NCBI RefSeq assembly: GCF_007828215.1 | Contig: NZ_VIUE01000004.1 | Location: forward strand, 62,001-126,000 | Reading direction: 5' to 3' | Length of the DNA: 64,000 bases | Source: Pseudomonas sp. SJZ074 | GTDB lineage: Bacteria; Pseudomonadota; Gammaproteobacteria; Pseudomonadales; Pseudomonadaceae | Shown here: positions 34,785-43,275 of the stretch, one piece after another | Position numbering within the stretch: position 1 is the first letter of the stretch | How the letters are laid out: the number at the start of each line of letters is the position of its first letter | Program-made: the position numbers and the translations under genes | Notes under the pieces: generated by a model | The model's database searches: none | Seen by the model: only the letters and a program-made list of their open reading frames with translations | What the model was told of the DNA's origin: nothing

Positions 34785-36050
34785 ATAAGTAATGGAAGTA
34801 CCAAAACCACTGGCACTGTTCTTGTATTTAGAGCTGTAGGCGCCTCTGCTGGCTGAAGCGTCGTTGACCTTCACACTTTCTTCCCACAGGTAGGAGTAAG
34901 CGAGGTCGACGGTGACATTGTCCACGGGCGTCCACCCGGCTCCCAAACTGACCACTGTGCGGTCACCTGTTGGAATCCGTGGCGAACGGTTGGTGTTGTT
35001 GGTGGGAGACTGATCCACCGAAAAGCCGGTGCGCAGCACCCATTGCTTATTGAGCTGGTACGCAGCGCCAATCGCGTGCGCCCAGGTGTCGTGCCAGTTC
35101 TCCTCTTCAGTGACACTGCTCAATGTGCCGCTCAGCGCCGGAGGCAATCCGCTGTTTTCGATGGTGATGTCTTTGAAGCGACTCCAACGTGTCCAGGTGC
35201 TGCCCAGGTACAGGGTCCAATCGTCGTTGAGTTGATGGGTCACCGAAAAGTCCACGGACTCGGGCGTGTCCACGTCCAGCGAAGCATCGTAACTTTCGCC
35301 GCTGACTCCCAGCAGGGAAAAGACGCCTCCGGTGACTTTGGTCTTGGCATTATCCAAGTGATAGCTGACCTTGGAATGGTAGGTCATACCCACCCGGGTG
35401 CTGTCCGTGGCCTGCACCAGGATCCCGGCGTTGAAGCCCAGGGCGGTGTCGTCGCCCTTGCTTGTGAGTTTGCCGTCATTGGTACCGGGACTGAAGGGGT
35501 TGAGGACCATTGCCGACAACTCACCACTGATGCGGTTGATCGTCGGGCCGAAACCTATGGAAACCCTGTCATTGAAGGCGTAGCTGACCGTCGGTTGAAA
35601 GGTCAGCGTCTTGACCTCGCTTTTGTTCGTGAAGTAACGACCGGCGAACCCGCTGCCGTAATCCGTTATCAGACCGAACGGCGCATAGAAGCCGACACCG
35701 AACGCCCAATGCTCATCGATAGGTTTGACGTAGTAACCCATGGGCACCGTGACCACAGGAACCATGTCGCCGTCTTGCTCGCCGCCGAACGTACTGCGCG
35801 TCTGGCTGATGTCTGATTTGGCGAAAAGCGTTGCAGCACCCACGCTGACTTGCTCTCTCTTCAAGCGAGACATGCCCGCCGGGTTACCGAAAACGGTGCT
35901 CGCGTCATCGGCGGAAGAGGAACGACCGGCAAAACCGGTGCCCATCCCAATGATGCTTTGTTCATTGAGCGCAAAGCCGCTGGCGAACAGTTGCGAAGAG
36001 GCCAGTGCGACAGCAAGGCCAAGTGGAGTCTTGAGGATCATTTTTTTCAT
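34776..36050 (-). CDS. FadL/OmpP1/TodX-family outer-membrane transporter
   Basis: 424 aa from the ATG at 36050 (MKKMILKTPLG). The signal peptide ends at SSQLFA, giving mature SGFALNEQSIIGMGTGFAG. The start of FadL proteins, with the ASTVFGNPAGMSRL hatch motif, follows. The C-terminus ends in Phe (GTSITYKF), the outer-membrane beta-barrel signature. FadL porins admit long-chain fatty acids and other hydrophobic molecules. It is the last gene of a minus-strand operon with a thioesterase, a ketosynthase and an RND pump, which suggests handling of an acyl or hydrophobic compound rather than general fatty-acid uptake. Confidence 0.88.
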   Translation of the reverse strand: MKKMILKTPLGLAVALASSQLFASGFALNEQSIIGMGTGFAGRSSSADDASTVFGNPAGMSRLKREQVSVGAATLFAKSDISQTRSTFGGEQDGDMVPVVTVPMGYYVKPIDEHWAFGVGFYAPFGLITDYGSGFAGRYFTNKSEVKTLTFQPTVSYAFNDRVSIGFGPTINRISGELSAMVLNPFSPGTNDGKLTSKGDDTALGFNAGILVQATDSTRVGMTYHSKVSYHLDNAKTKVTGGVFSLLGVSGESYDASLDVDTPESVDFSVTHQLNDDWTLYLGSTWTRWSRFKDITIENSGLPPALSGTLSSVTEEENWHDTWAHAIGAAYQLNKQWVLRTGFSVDQSPTNNTNRSPRIPTGDRTVVSLGAGWTPVDNVTVDLAYSYLWEESVKVNDASASRGAYSSKYKNSASGFGTSITYKF

Positions 36051-36117
36051 TATTGGATCTCTAGGGTGATCGCAGATAGGTGTTGCAGGGAAAACAGTGG
36101 CTCCAGCTCTTTTGGCT

Positions 36118-36897
36118 TCAAGCAAAAATCGCCACGGTCTGGCGTGCCCAAAGCACGCGCAGACCGCTTTCATCCCAGATCTCCATATCCTGGACGGAAT
36201 AGCCCTCTTGGGTTTGTTGGCTGAACGAGTTGATCAGGAACCATTCACCGACCATGGCCGGTTGCGGCAGGTCGATGGTCCAGGACACCGAACTGATGGC
36301 GGCCGGCGTGGTAAAGCAGGTCATGGCCGCGGGGGGCAAACTGTCGGCCAGTGCGATCAAAGCAACGGCCGGGTCAATATCCCGGGCGTCCAGGTGACGC
36401 ACCCACATCAGCAGTTCGGGATTTTCGGCCCCCGACATCGGCAGCGACCCGCCTGCCGGGCGCATCTCGAAGTTGTAGGCGCAGGCGGGTGCAACCCGCC
36501 TGTCCAGCTCCAGCGTCTGGTGCTCGGAGGGCCCTCCCACGGACGGACACTCCCATGAGTCGTGCCGGATCCGACTGGCCCGCGGATGAGCGAACAACAA
36601 GGTCGTGCGTAGCGCCAGTTCCTCCCCGGACATGCAATCAACCGCCACCGAGGTGACTGATCGGCCCTCGCGCAAGACGCTGGTGTTGAACGTCTGCGCC
36701 TTGGTCACCGGGCCGATGAAGGACACTTGGGCGGACTTGAACGGCGGTAGCTGTCCACCATTCACCAAGCGCACCGCCTGCAGCGACAGCGCCGCGGAAA
36801 GCCCGCCGAATACTGTCCGGCCTTGTAGCCAATTGGCGGGCGCCTCGAAAGGCCTGTCAGGGTCGAACTGATTAACCAGCTGGGAAAATGAAGTCAT
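36118..36897 (-). CDS. Acyl-CoA thioesterase-like, double-hotdog protein
   Basis: 259 aa, near the length of TesB-type double-hotdog thioesterases (4HBT_3). The N-terminal hotdog has NWLQGRTVFGGLSAALSLQAV, and the second hotdog (about 140-255) ends QDMEIWDESGLRVLWARQTV, with the conserved RQ near the end. It should release free acids from acyl-CoA or acyl-ACP. AGAGGAAAAG precedes the ATG. It lies between the ketosynthase gene (82 bp) and the fadL gene (67 bp). Confidence 0.82.
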   Translation of the reverse strand: MTSFSQLVNQFDPDRPFEAPANWLQGRTVFGGLSAALSLQAVRLVNGGQLPPFKSAQVSFIGPVTKAQTFNTSVLREGRSVTSVAVDCMSGEELALRTTLLFAHPRASRIRHDSWECPSVGGPSEHQTLELDRRVAPACAYNFEMRPAGGSLPMSGAENPELLMWVRHLDARDIDPAVALIALADSLPPAAMTCFTTPAAISSVSWTIDLPQPAMVGEWFLINSFSQQTQEGYSVQDMEIWDESGLRVLWARQTVAIFA

Positions 36898-36979
36898 GGT
36901 CTTTTCCTCTACGGGAAACTGAATATTTCAGAATCGATACTCGCGACGAAAACCTGCGCAGACATTCCCCTCGCGATCA

Positions 36980-38269
36980 CTACGCCGCCTCCCAGCGACG
37001 AAACAGAACGCTGGCATTGACGCCGCCAAAGCCAAATCCATTCGAGAGCGCATAAGTGATGGTTGCCTTGCGTGCCGCCAGGCCCACCAAATCGAGACCG
37101 TCAGCAGCCTCATCGGGATTGAGGAGATTCAACGTTGGGGGGATAACCTGATCCCGCAAAGCCAGCACCGTGAAGAGCGCCTCGATGCCCCCCGCCGCGC
37201 CCAGCAAATGCCCCGTGGCCGACTTGGTCGAGCTGATCGCCACGCCTGAGTGACCGCCGAACACGGATCTGATTGCCGCCAGTTCGCCCTTGTCACCGAC
37301 CTGCGTCGAGGTCGCATGGGCGTTGATGTGTTGTACGTCGCCAGTACTGACACCCGCCTGGCGCAATGCTTGCTCCATGGCGCGCCGGGCCCCGTTCCCA
37401 TCCTCCGGCCCTGCGGTCAGGTGATAGGCATCCGCGCTGGTGCCATACCCCACCAGTTCCGCCAGCGGCGTCGCGCCACGGGCGAGTGCATGCTCCAGCG
37501 ATTCGATCACCAATAACCCTGCGCCTTCGGCCATGACAAACCCGTCGCGCTCGCGATCGAACGGACGGGACGCCTCCTGCGGCCGGTCAGCGAACCCGGT
37601 GGACAGCGCGCGTGCGGCAGCGAAGCAACCGAGCGTCACCCGATCGATCGCCGCTTCGGTGCCGCCGCAAATGGCGATATCGGCTTCCCCGCTTCTGATC
37701 AGTCGCGCCGCATCGCCAATCGCTTGTACGCCGGCGGCACAGGCCGTCACCGGTGCACCGAGCGGCCCCTTGAAACCGTTCTGGATAGAGACATGACCCG
37801 CAGCCATGTTGGCGAGAAATGCCGGTGCGGTGAACGGAGATAATCTACGCGGCCCACGGGCATCAGTGGTCCGTACGGCTTCAGCAATCGCACCGAAACC
37901 GCCGACGCCGGAAGCAATAATGGTTGCGGTCCGCTGTTGTTGCGCTTCATCCGTGGGATGCCAGCCTGCCTGCGCCAACGCTTCATGGGCGGCCATGAGC
38001 GCGAACTCGATGAAGCGGTCCATCTTCTTGCGTTCTTTAGGCGCAATGATGCGCTCGGGCGCGTAACCGGCGACGGGATCTTCTTCCAGGGTCGGCACTT
38101 GCCCCGCCACTGCGACGCCAGTGCCCTCAGCAATTTCGTCCGGCAGGCTGCGGATACCCGAACGGCCTTCCAGCAATCTGCGCCAGACTTCTTCCATGCC
38201 ACATCCCAGGGGGCCGACAATACCGCCGCCTGTGACTACGATTCGCTTTTGATCATTGGAATTCATCAT
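36980..38269 (-). CDS. FabF-like beta-ketoacyl-ACP synthase II
   Basis: 429 aa, slightly longer than FabF (about 413). The catalytic triad is complete: C177 in TACAAGVQAIG, H318 in INAHATSTQVGDKGE and H354 in STKSATGHLLGAAGG, with K349. The C-terminal SNGFGFGGVNASVLF glycine loop is typical. It condenses malonyl-ACP with an acyl-ACP. No acp, fabG or fabD is adjacent, so it is not the housekeeping fabF locus. Placement 27 bp after an RND pump gene suggests a duplicate for resistance to a KAS inhibitor, or a specialised acyl product (both inference). The start could also be 38266. Confidence 0.9.
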   Translation of the reverse strand: MMNSNDQKRIVVTGGGIVGPLGCGMEEVWRRLLEGRSGIRSLPDEIAEGTGVAVAGQVPTLEEDPVAGYAPERIIAPKERKKMDRFIEFALMAAHEALAQAGWHPTDEAQQQRTATIIASGVGGFGAIAEAVRTTDARGPRRLSPFTAPAFLANMAAGHVSIQNGFKGPLGAPVTACAAGVQAIGDAARLIRSGEADIAICGGTEAAIDRVTLGCFAAARALSTGFADRPQEASRPFDRERDGFVMAEGAGLLVIESLEHALARGATPLAELVGYGTSADAYHLTAGPEDGNGARRAMEQALRQAGVSTGDVQHINAHATSTQVGDKGELAAIRSVFGGHSGVAISSTKSATGHLLGAAGGIEALFTVLALRDQVIPPTLNLLNPDEAADGLDLVGLAARKATITYALSNGFGFGGVNASVLFRRWEAA

Positions 38270-38296
38270 GAGAACCTCTTGATTCTGAGTCGACGT

Positions 38297-41200
38297 TCAG
38301 TTGGCTGCCAATGCTTCGGTTCTAGTTGTGTTGTCAGGGCGGATCTTGAACCAGATGGCATACATCGCCGGCAGGAACACCAGCGTCATCACGGTTCCAC
38401 CGAATGTCCCACCGATCAGTGTGTAAGCCAGGGTTCCCCAGAACACCGAATGAGTCAGCGGGATAAAGGCCAGGATGGCGGCCATCGCCGTGAGCAGTAC
38501 CGGCCTGGCGCGTTGCACCGTCGCCTCTACAACCGCATGGAATGGATCGAGTCCTTCTTTCTGGTTGTGATCGATTTGACCGATCAGGATCAGCGTGTTG
38601 CGCATCAGGATGCCCGACAGGGCGATCAGGCCCACCAGGGCGTTGATGCCAAACGGCTGATTGAAGATGAGCAGGGTCGGTACCACGCCAATCAATCCCA
38701 GCGGCGCGGTGAGGAACACCATCACCATCGCCGACATTGAGCGGACCTGCAAAATGATGATCAGCAGCGTCAAGGCAATCATGATCGGGAACAGCGGTAA
38801 CATCGCCTTTGAAGCTTTTCCCGACTCTTCGATCGAACCGGCCTGTTCGATGCGATACCCAGCCGGCAGCGTGCTGATGATCGGCTGCAGCTCGTCCAGG
38901 ATTTTCGTGGAAACATCCGGCGGCTGCAGATCTTCGGCAATGTCTCCGCGTACCGTGATGGTCGGCGTACGATCACGACGGCGCAGGATCGGATCCTCCA
39001 TGCGCACCTCGACACTGCCGATCTGCGACAACGGAACCCGCTGGCCGGCCGAGCCCACCAACGTGAAGGCCTGGATTTTTGCCGGATCGAGGCGGATATC
39101 GCCCGCTGCACGCCCCACCACCTGCACGGAACGAATGTCTTCGCGCACAAACGTGATCGGGATACCCGACAGCAGGAACTGCAATTGCTGGCCGACCGAA
39201 CTGGACGTCAGCCCAACCGCCTGCAACCGGTTCTGATCCAATGAGAAATGCAGTGTCGGTATGCGCGTGCCCCAATCAGTGTTGACGGTCCTCATCATGG
39301 GGCTTGCCCGCATGACAGCCTCGACCCGGCCGGCAATCTCACGCAGCCTGACGGGATCCGGGCCCATTACCCGATAGGCGACAGGAAACGGGGAATACGG
39401 ACCGAACACCAGTTGGGTAACCCGCACACGGGCTTCAGGCGCGAGCCCGTCAGCCACCGCCTGGCGAAGACGGTGCTTGAGGGTTTCACGTTCCTCCTGG
39501 CTGCCGGTCAGCACCACCATCTTGGCAAACGACGGATCGGGTAACTCCGGCGCCATTGCCAGGTAGAAACGCGGTGAACCCTGTCCGATATAGGACGTGA
39601 CGATTTTCGCTTCGTCCTGCTTTTGCAGCCAGGCTTCAATGCTGGCCGTCGTCGCGCTGGTCTGCTCGATGGAAGTGCCGTACGGCATCTGCACTTCGAT
39701 CAGTACTTCGGGACGATCGGAGGCGGGGAAAAACTGCTTCTTGACCAGGCCCATGCCGAGGATGGCTATGACAAAAAAACCAATCACCGCTCCGGCCACC
39801 AGCCATTTGCGAGCGATGACCCGTGTCAGCAACCGGCGAAAACGATTGTAATGAGGTGTGTCATAGATGGCCGCGTGGCCACCCTCGACTTTCTTGACGT
39901 GAGGCAACAGCTTCACACCCAGGTAAGGCGTGAAGGCCACCGCGACCACCCAGGACGCGATCAGGGCAATGCCCACGATCCAGAACATGTTGCTGGTGTA
40001 CTCGCCCGCGGTCGAATGCGCGAAACCGTTGGGCATAAAGCCGACGGCCGTCACCAGCGTTCCGGCGAGCATGGGGGCGGCGGTATGGCTCCAGGCATAG
40101 GCCGAAGCCTTGATCCGGTCGTAGCCCTCCTCCATTTTGACCATCATCATTTCGATGGCGATGATGGCGTCGTCCACCAACAGGCCCAACGCCAGAATCA
40201 GCGATCCCAGGGTAATGCGGTCGAAGTTCTTGCCGGTGGCGGCCATCACCATGAACACCACAGCGAGGGTCAACGGCACGGCCGCGGCCACCACCACACC
40301 CACATGCCAGCCCATGCTGAGGAAACAGACCAGCATCACCACCAGCAACGCGACGAAGAACTTGATCATGAACTCGTCGACAGCCGAACTGATATTCACC
40401 GACTGATCGGTGACCTTGGTGAACGTCATGCCCAGCGGCATGCCTTCGTTGATACTGGCCGTCTCGGCATCCAGGGCCTTGCCCAGGTCCAGGCCGTTCC
40501 AGCCTTCGCGCATCACGATACCCAGCAACAGGGCAGGCTCGCCTTTGTTGCGAACGAGAAAGGTCGCTGGGTCTTCGTAGCCGCGTTCCACCGTCGCCAC
40601 ATCCGAGAGCTTCAGCGCCCGCCCCTGCACAACGATTGGCGTATCGCGAATTTTCTCGAGCTTGTCGAACGCGCCATCCAGGCGCACGAACACCTGCGGT
40701 CCCTTGGTGTCGATCGAGCCGGCAGGCGTCAGCACGTTCTGACTGTTCAGCGCGGCAAAAATGTCCTGGGGGGAAAGCCCAAGCGTCGCCAACCGATCAT
40801 GGGAGAACGACACAAAGATTCGCTCGGACTGCTCGCCGATGATGTTGACCTTTTTCACGCCCGGCACATGCAACAGGCGCTGGCGCAACGACTCGGCATC
40901 GCGCGCCAGCAAGCGCTGCGGCTCGCCCTTGGCCTTCAGCGCAAAAAGCGCAAAAGTCACATCCGAGAACTCATCGTTGACCATCGGTCCGATGACACCC
41001 GCCGGCAGGGTTTTCGCCTCATCCGCGATTTTCTTGCGGGCCTGGTAGAACTCTTCCTGTACTTCTGCTGGCGGCGTGGTGTCCAGCAGCGACACCATGG
41101 TAAACGCCAGCCCAGGCCGCGTGTAGGTTTCGGTGCGGTCATACCACTTCAATTCCTGCAAGCGCTTTTCCAGCGGCTCGGCCACCTGGTCCTGCATTTC

Positions 41201-41386
41201 CTGCGCGGTAGCCCCCGGCCAGGCAGAGATGATCGTCATCTGCTTGACGGTGAAGGGAGGATCTTCCGCACGCCCCAGACCGAAGAACGCCAGGACACCG
41301 GCAATCGTGATGAGAAAAATCAGGAAAAGGGTGATCGATCGCTCACGAACGGCAAACGCCGAGAGATTGAAACGCCCCTCGCTCAT
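38297..41386 (-). CDS. RND efflux pump inner-membrane transporter
   Basis: 1029 aa, the AcrB/MdtB size. Two large periplasmic loops separate TM1/TM2 and TM7/TM8. TM4 carries the proton-relay pair D405 D406 in LALGLLVDDAIIAIEMM. TM10-TM11 include NALVGLIALSGILMRNTLIL. The start region (RERSITLFLIFLITIAGVLAFFGLGRAEDPPF) matches the group of single-gene RND pumps that includes many Pseudomonas paralogues. It forms a tripartite pump with the adaptor (4-bp overlap) and the divergent outer-membrane factor. Substrate unknown. Confidence 0.93.
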   Translation of the reverse strand: MSEGRFNLSAFAVRERSITLFLIFLITIAGVLAFFGLGRAEDPPFTVKQMTIISAWPGATAQEMQDQVAEPLEKRLQELKWYDRTETYTRPGLAFTMVSLLDTTPPAEVQEEFYQARKKIADEAKTLPAGVIGPMVNDEFSDVTFALFALKAKGEPQRLLARDAESLRQRLLHVPGVKKVNIIGEQSERIFVSFSHDRLATLGLSPQDIFAALNSQNVLTPAGSIDTKGPQVFVRLDGAFDKLEKIRDTPIVVQGRALKLSDVATVERGYEDPATFLVRNKGEPALLLGIVMREGWNGLDLGKALDAETASINEGMPLGMTFTKVTDQSVNISSAVDEFMIKFFVALLVVMLVCFLSMGWHVGVVVAAAVPLTLAVVFMVMAATGKNFDRITLGSLILALGLLVDDAIIAIEMMMVKMEEGYDRIKASAYAWSHTAAPMLAGTLVTAVGFMPNGFAHSTAGEYTSNMFWIVGIALIASWVVAVAFTPYLGVKLLPHVKKVEGGHAAIYDTPHYNRFRRLLTRVIARKWLVAGAVIGFFVIAILGMGLVKKQFFPASDRPEVLIEVQMPYGTSIEQTSATTASIEAWLQKQDEAKIVTSYIGQGSPRFYLAMAPELPDPSFAKMVVLTGSQEERETLKHRLRQAVADGLAPEARVRVTQLVFGPYSPFPVAYRVMGPDPVRLREIAGRVEAVMRASPMMRTVNTDWGTRIPTLHFSLDQNRLQAVGLTSSSVGQQLQFLLSGIPITFVREDIRSVQVVGRAAGDIRLDPAKIQAFTLVGSAGQRVPLSQIGSVEVRMEDPILRRRDRTPTITVRGDIAEDLQPPDVSTKILDELQPIISTLPAGYRIEQAGSIEESGKASKAMLPLFPIMIALTLLIIILQVRSMSAMVMVFLTAPLGLIGVVPTLLIFNQPFGINALVGLIALSGILMRNTLILIGQIDHNQKEGLDPFHAVVEATVQRARPVLLTAMAAILAFIPLTHSVFWGTLAYTLIGGTFGGTVMTLVFLPAMYAIWFKIRPDNTTRTEALAAN

Positions 41387-42486
41387 GGCTGATTCCCCTT
41401 GGCGACCACCTGTTCCTGATCCGCCACCCGAACCTCATCGCCGTCATGCAGCAAATGCGCGCCCAACGCCACGATCTGTTCGCCCTGCTTGAGGTTGCCT
41501 ACGACCGTGGCCGTGTCATCGCCCAGACCGAAGACCTGGACCGGACGCCACGAGACCTTTGCCGGTTCGCCGGAAAGCACCCATACGCCAGGGCCTTTAC
41601 CCGCGTCAAAAACAGCCGCGACAGGCACTCGCAGCGTCTGTTCCGGCGACTTGTCCTGGGCGATATGGAGCGTGACCGTCGAGCCGAGCGGCGCATTGGC
41701 CAGCGCGCCTTCCAGCACGTATCTGGCCTCGAAGGTACGCGTAACCGGATCGGCCGCATCGGAAAGCAGCCGCAGCTTCGCAACGGTGGCGATCTTGCCG
41801 TTGCCATACAACGTCGCCTGGGCCGCCGAACCTACGGCTGGACGCAGCGTTTCGGGCAGATTCACGCTGGCTTCGCGTTGACCGGCGCGGGCCAGCTTGA
41901 CCACCGGCTGTCCCGCGCTGACGACTTGGCCAGGTTCGGCCAGGGTATCCATCACGACGCCATCGGCATCGGCCACCAGGGTCGCATAACCCATGGCATT
42001 GCTTGCCACATCGGCCTGCGCCTGCGCAGCGCTGAGCTGTGCCTTTGCCGTGTCAGCCGCGGCCTTTGCCTGGTCGTATGCAGATGCCGAGATCGCCCCT
42101 GCCGCCACCAGCTCGCGATTACGCGCCTCGTCATCCGCCGTCTGCTTGGCTTGCGCCCGGGCAGCGGCCACGGCCTGCTGCTGCGCACGCGCCTGCAGGC
42201 CAAGGTCGACCGGGTCCAGGCGCATCAGTGGCTGACCACGCTTGACCGTCTGGCCGGCATCCACCAGACGCTCCTGCACCTTCCCCGACACTCGAAACCC
42301 AAGATCGCTCTGGACACGAGCAACCACAACGCCAGTGAACGAACGCGCGATATCGACCGAGTTCTCGACGCCAGCGACCCTTACCAGCGGGGGCTGGGTG
42401 CGTGCGTCGACGACGGTCGATGAATTACCGCACGCCGCCAGGACGAGAGGCATTAAGCAGACGGCAACAGGATTCAGCCGAAGCAT
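41383..42486 (-). CDS. RND periplasmic adaptor lipoprotein (MFP)
   Basis: 367 aa. The lipoprotein signal ends at LAAC (C19). The barrel-sandwich half-motif GFRVSGKVQERLVDAGQTVKRGQPL (about 65-89) is followed by an Ala/Gln-rich alpha-hairpin coiled coil (about 95-170), the second half-motif (DTLAEPGQVVSAGQPV) and membrane-proximal domains. It bridges the RND transporter and the outer-membrane factor. A 24-bp operator candidate lies 45 bp upstream (42531-42554). Confidence 0.92.
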   Translation of the reverse strand: MLRLNPVAVCLMPLVLAACGNSSTVVDARTQPPLVRVAGVENSVDIARSFTGVVVARVQSDLGFRVSGKVQERLVDAGQTVKRGQPLMRLDPVDLGLQARAQQQAVAAARAQAKQTADDEARNRELVAAGAISASAYDQAKAAADTAKAQLSAAQAQADVASNAMGYATLVADADGVVMDTLAEPGQVVSAGQPVVKLARAGQREASVNLPETLRPAVGSAAQATLYGNGKIATVAKLRLLSDAADPVTRTFEARYVLEGALANAPLGSTVTLHIAQDKSPEQTLRVPVAAVFDAGKGPGVWVLSGEPAKVSWRPVQVFGLGDDTATVVGNLKQGEQIVALGAHLLHDGDEVRVADQEQVVAKGNQP

Positions 42487-42530
42487 GATTCTCTACTCAA
42501 TTGACAGAACAGGAACACATCCTCAGTCTA

Positions 42531-42554
42531 GTGACCAATAATGTCAACAGTCAC
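42531..42554. promoter_or_regulatory. TetR-type operator, site A (adaptor promoter)
   Basis: A 24-nt site beginning GTGACCAATAATG and ending CAGTCAC, upstream of the adaptor gene and touching the tetR stop. Three further sites of identical length and ends are at 43222-43245, 45675-45698 and 46469-46492. Confidence 0.6.
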
Positions 42555-43183
42555 AAAGATTGATGGGAGTGCCTTGAAAGGCTGCGCAACAGAAGTGTCG
42601 ACAGAAGCGCTGCGGCCGATGACGCCGTATCAAGGTTGTATTGCAGTTGCACGGGATTGGCATAAGGCCGCATGACCAGGTAGATCGCCTGGACGGCTTC
42701 ATCCAAAGGGGTTTTTCCCTCGAATTCCCCCGACTCACGCCCTTCCAGAAGGATTTGCCTGATCAGCTGGCGCAAGCGCGCATCATGCGCCCGTGCAGGG
42801 AGCCACTCCTCGCGAGCGGCAACAGCGGCAATGTCATAAAGCTTGCGGTCATGAAAGAACAAGTCGCTGCCGGCCTCCGCCAGCGCCCGAAACAGACGTT
42901 TCAGTTTCTCAGAAGCCGTCGGTGCCTCCTCGATCGCTGCATCGACTATCGCCATGATCATGACGAGGCGATTCGTGCAGATCACCTCTCCGATTGCCTG
43001 CTTGGAATCGAAAAATTTATAGACATAGGCCTTGGAGAAGCCAATGGCCTTGGCGATGTCAGACACGGTCGTCTTCTCATATCCGTAGTGGCCGAAGTGC
43101 AATGTGGCAGCCTCCACGACTTGATCGCGGACACTGTGGTCTGACGGCCCACGTATCTGAGGTGCATGGATGTGTTTAGTCAT
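42551..43183 (-). CDS. TetR-family repressor of the RND locus
   Basis: 210 aa. The HTH (about 18-64; TTVSDIAKAIGFSKAYVYKF) is followed by a helical ligand domain resembling the EmhR-/TetR_C-type groups. It is flanked by operator candidates A (adaptor side) and B (outer-membrane-factor side). It is closely similar to the TetR protein at 45810-46430: both share KTTVSD, AKAIGFSKAY and YKFFDSKQAIGE, so their recognition helices are almost the same and they should bind the same DNA. It probably represses the pump and the ketosynthase/thioesterase/fadL genes. Confidence 0.9.
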   Translation of the reverse strand: MTKHIHAPQIRGPSDHSVRDQVVEAATLHFGHYGYEKTTVSDIAKAIGFSKAYVYKFFDSKQAIGEVICTNRLVMIMAIVDAAIEEAPTASEKLKRLFRALAEAGSDLFFHDRKLYDIAAVAAREEWLPARAHDARLRQLIRQILLEGRESGEFEGKTPLDEAVQAIYLVMRPYANPVQLQYNLDTASSAAALLSTLLLRSLSRHSHQSL

Positions 43184-43211
43184 TTTTCCAGCTTAGCTCC
43201 TTGCATCTCCA

Positions 43212-43245
43212 TTGACAACGAGTGACCAATTGGTAATATCGTCAC
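43212..43245 (+). promoter_or_regulatory. Outer-membrane-factor promoter with TetR-type operator, site B
   Basis: TTGACA (43212-43217) and TAATAT (43234-43239) are spaced by 16 nt, a good sigma-70 promoter. The 24-nt operator 43222-43245 (GTGACCAATTGG to ATCGTCAC) covers the spacer and -10, so occupancy would block RNA polymerase. Confidence 0.6.
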
Positions 43246-43275
43246 GAACAATATCTGACCGAACCTGGAGTCGTC

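Noticed and set aside
39623..41392. 589-codon plus-strand open frame opposite the RND pump gene
   Set aside because: The minus strand encodes a complete RND transporter; this frame is His/Gln/Arg-rich with no ribosome site.
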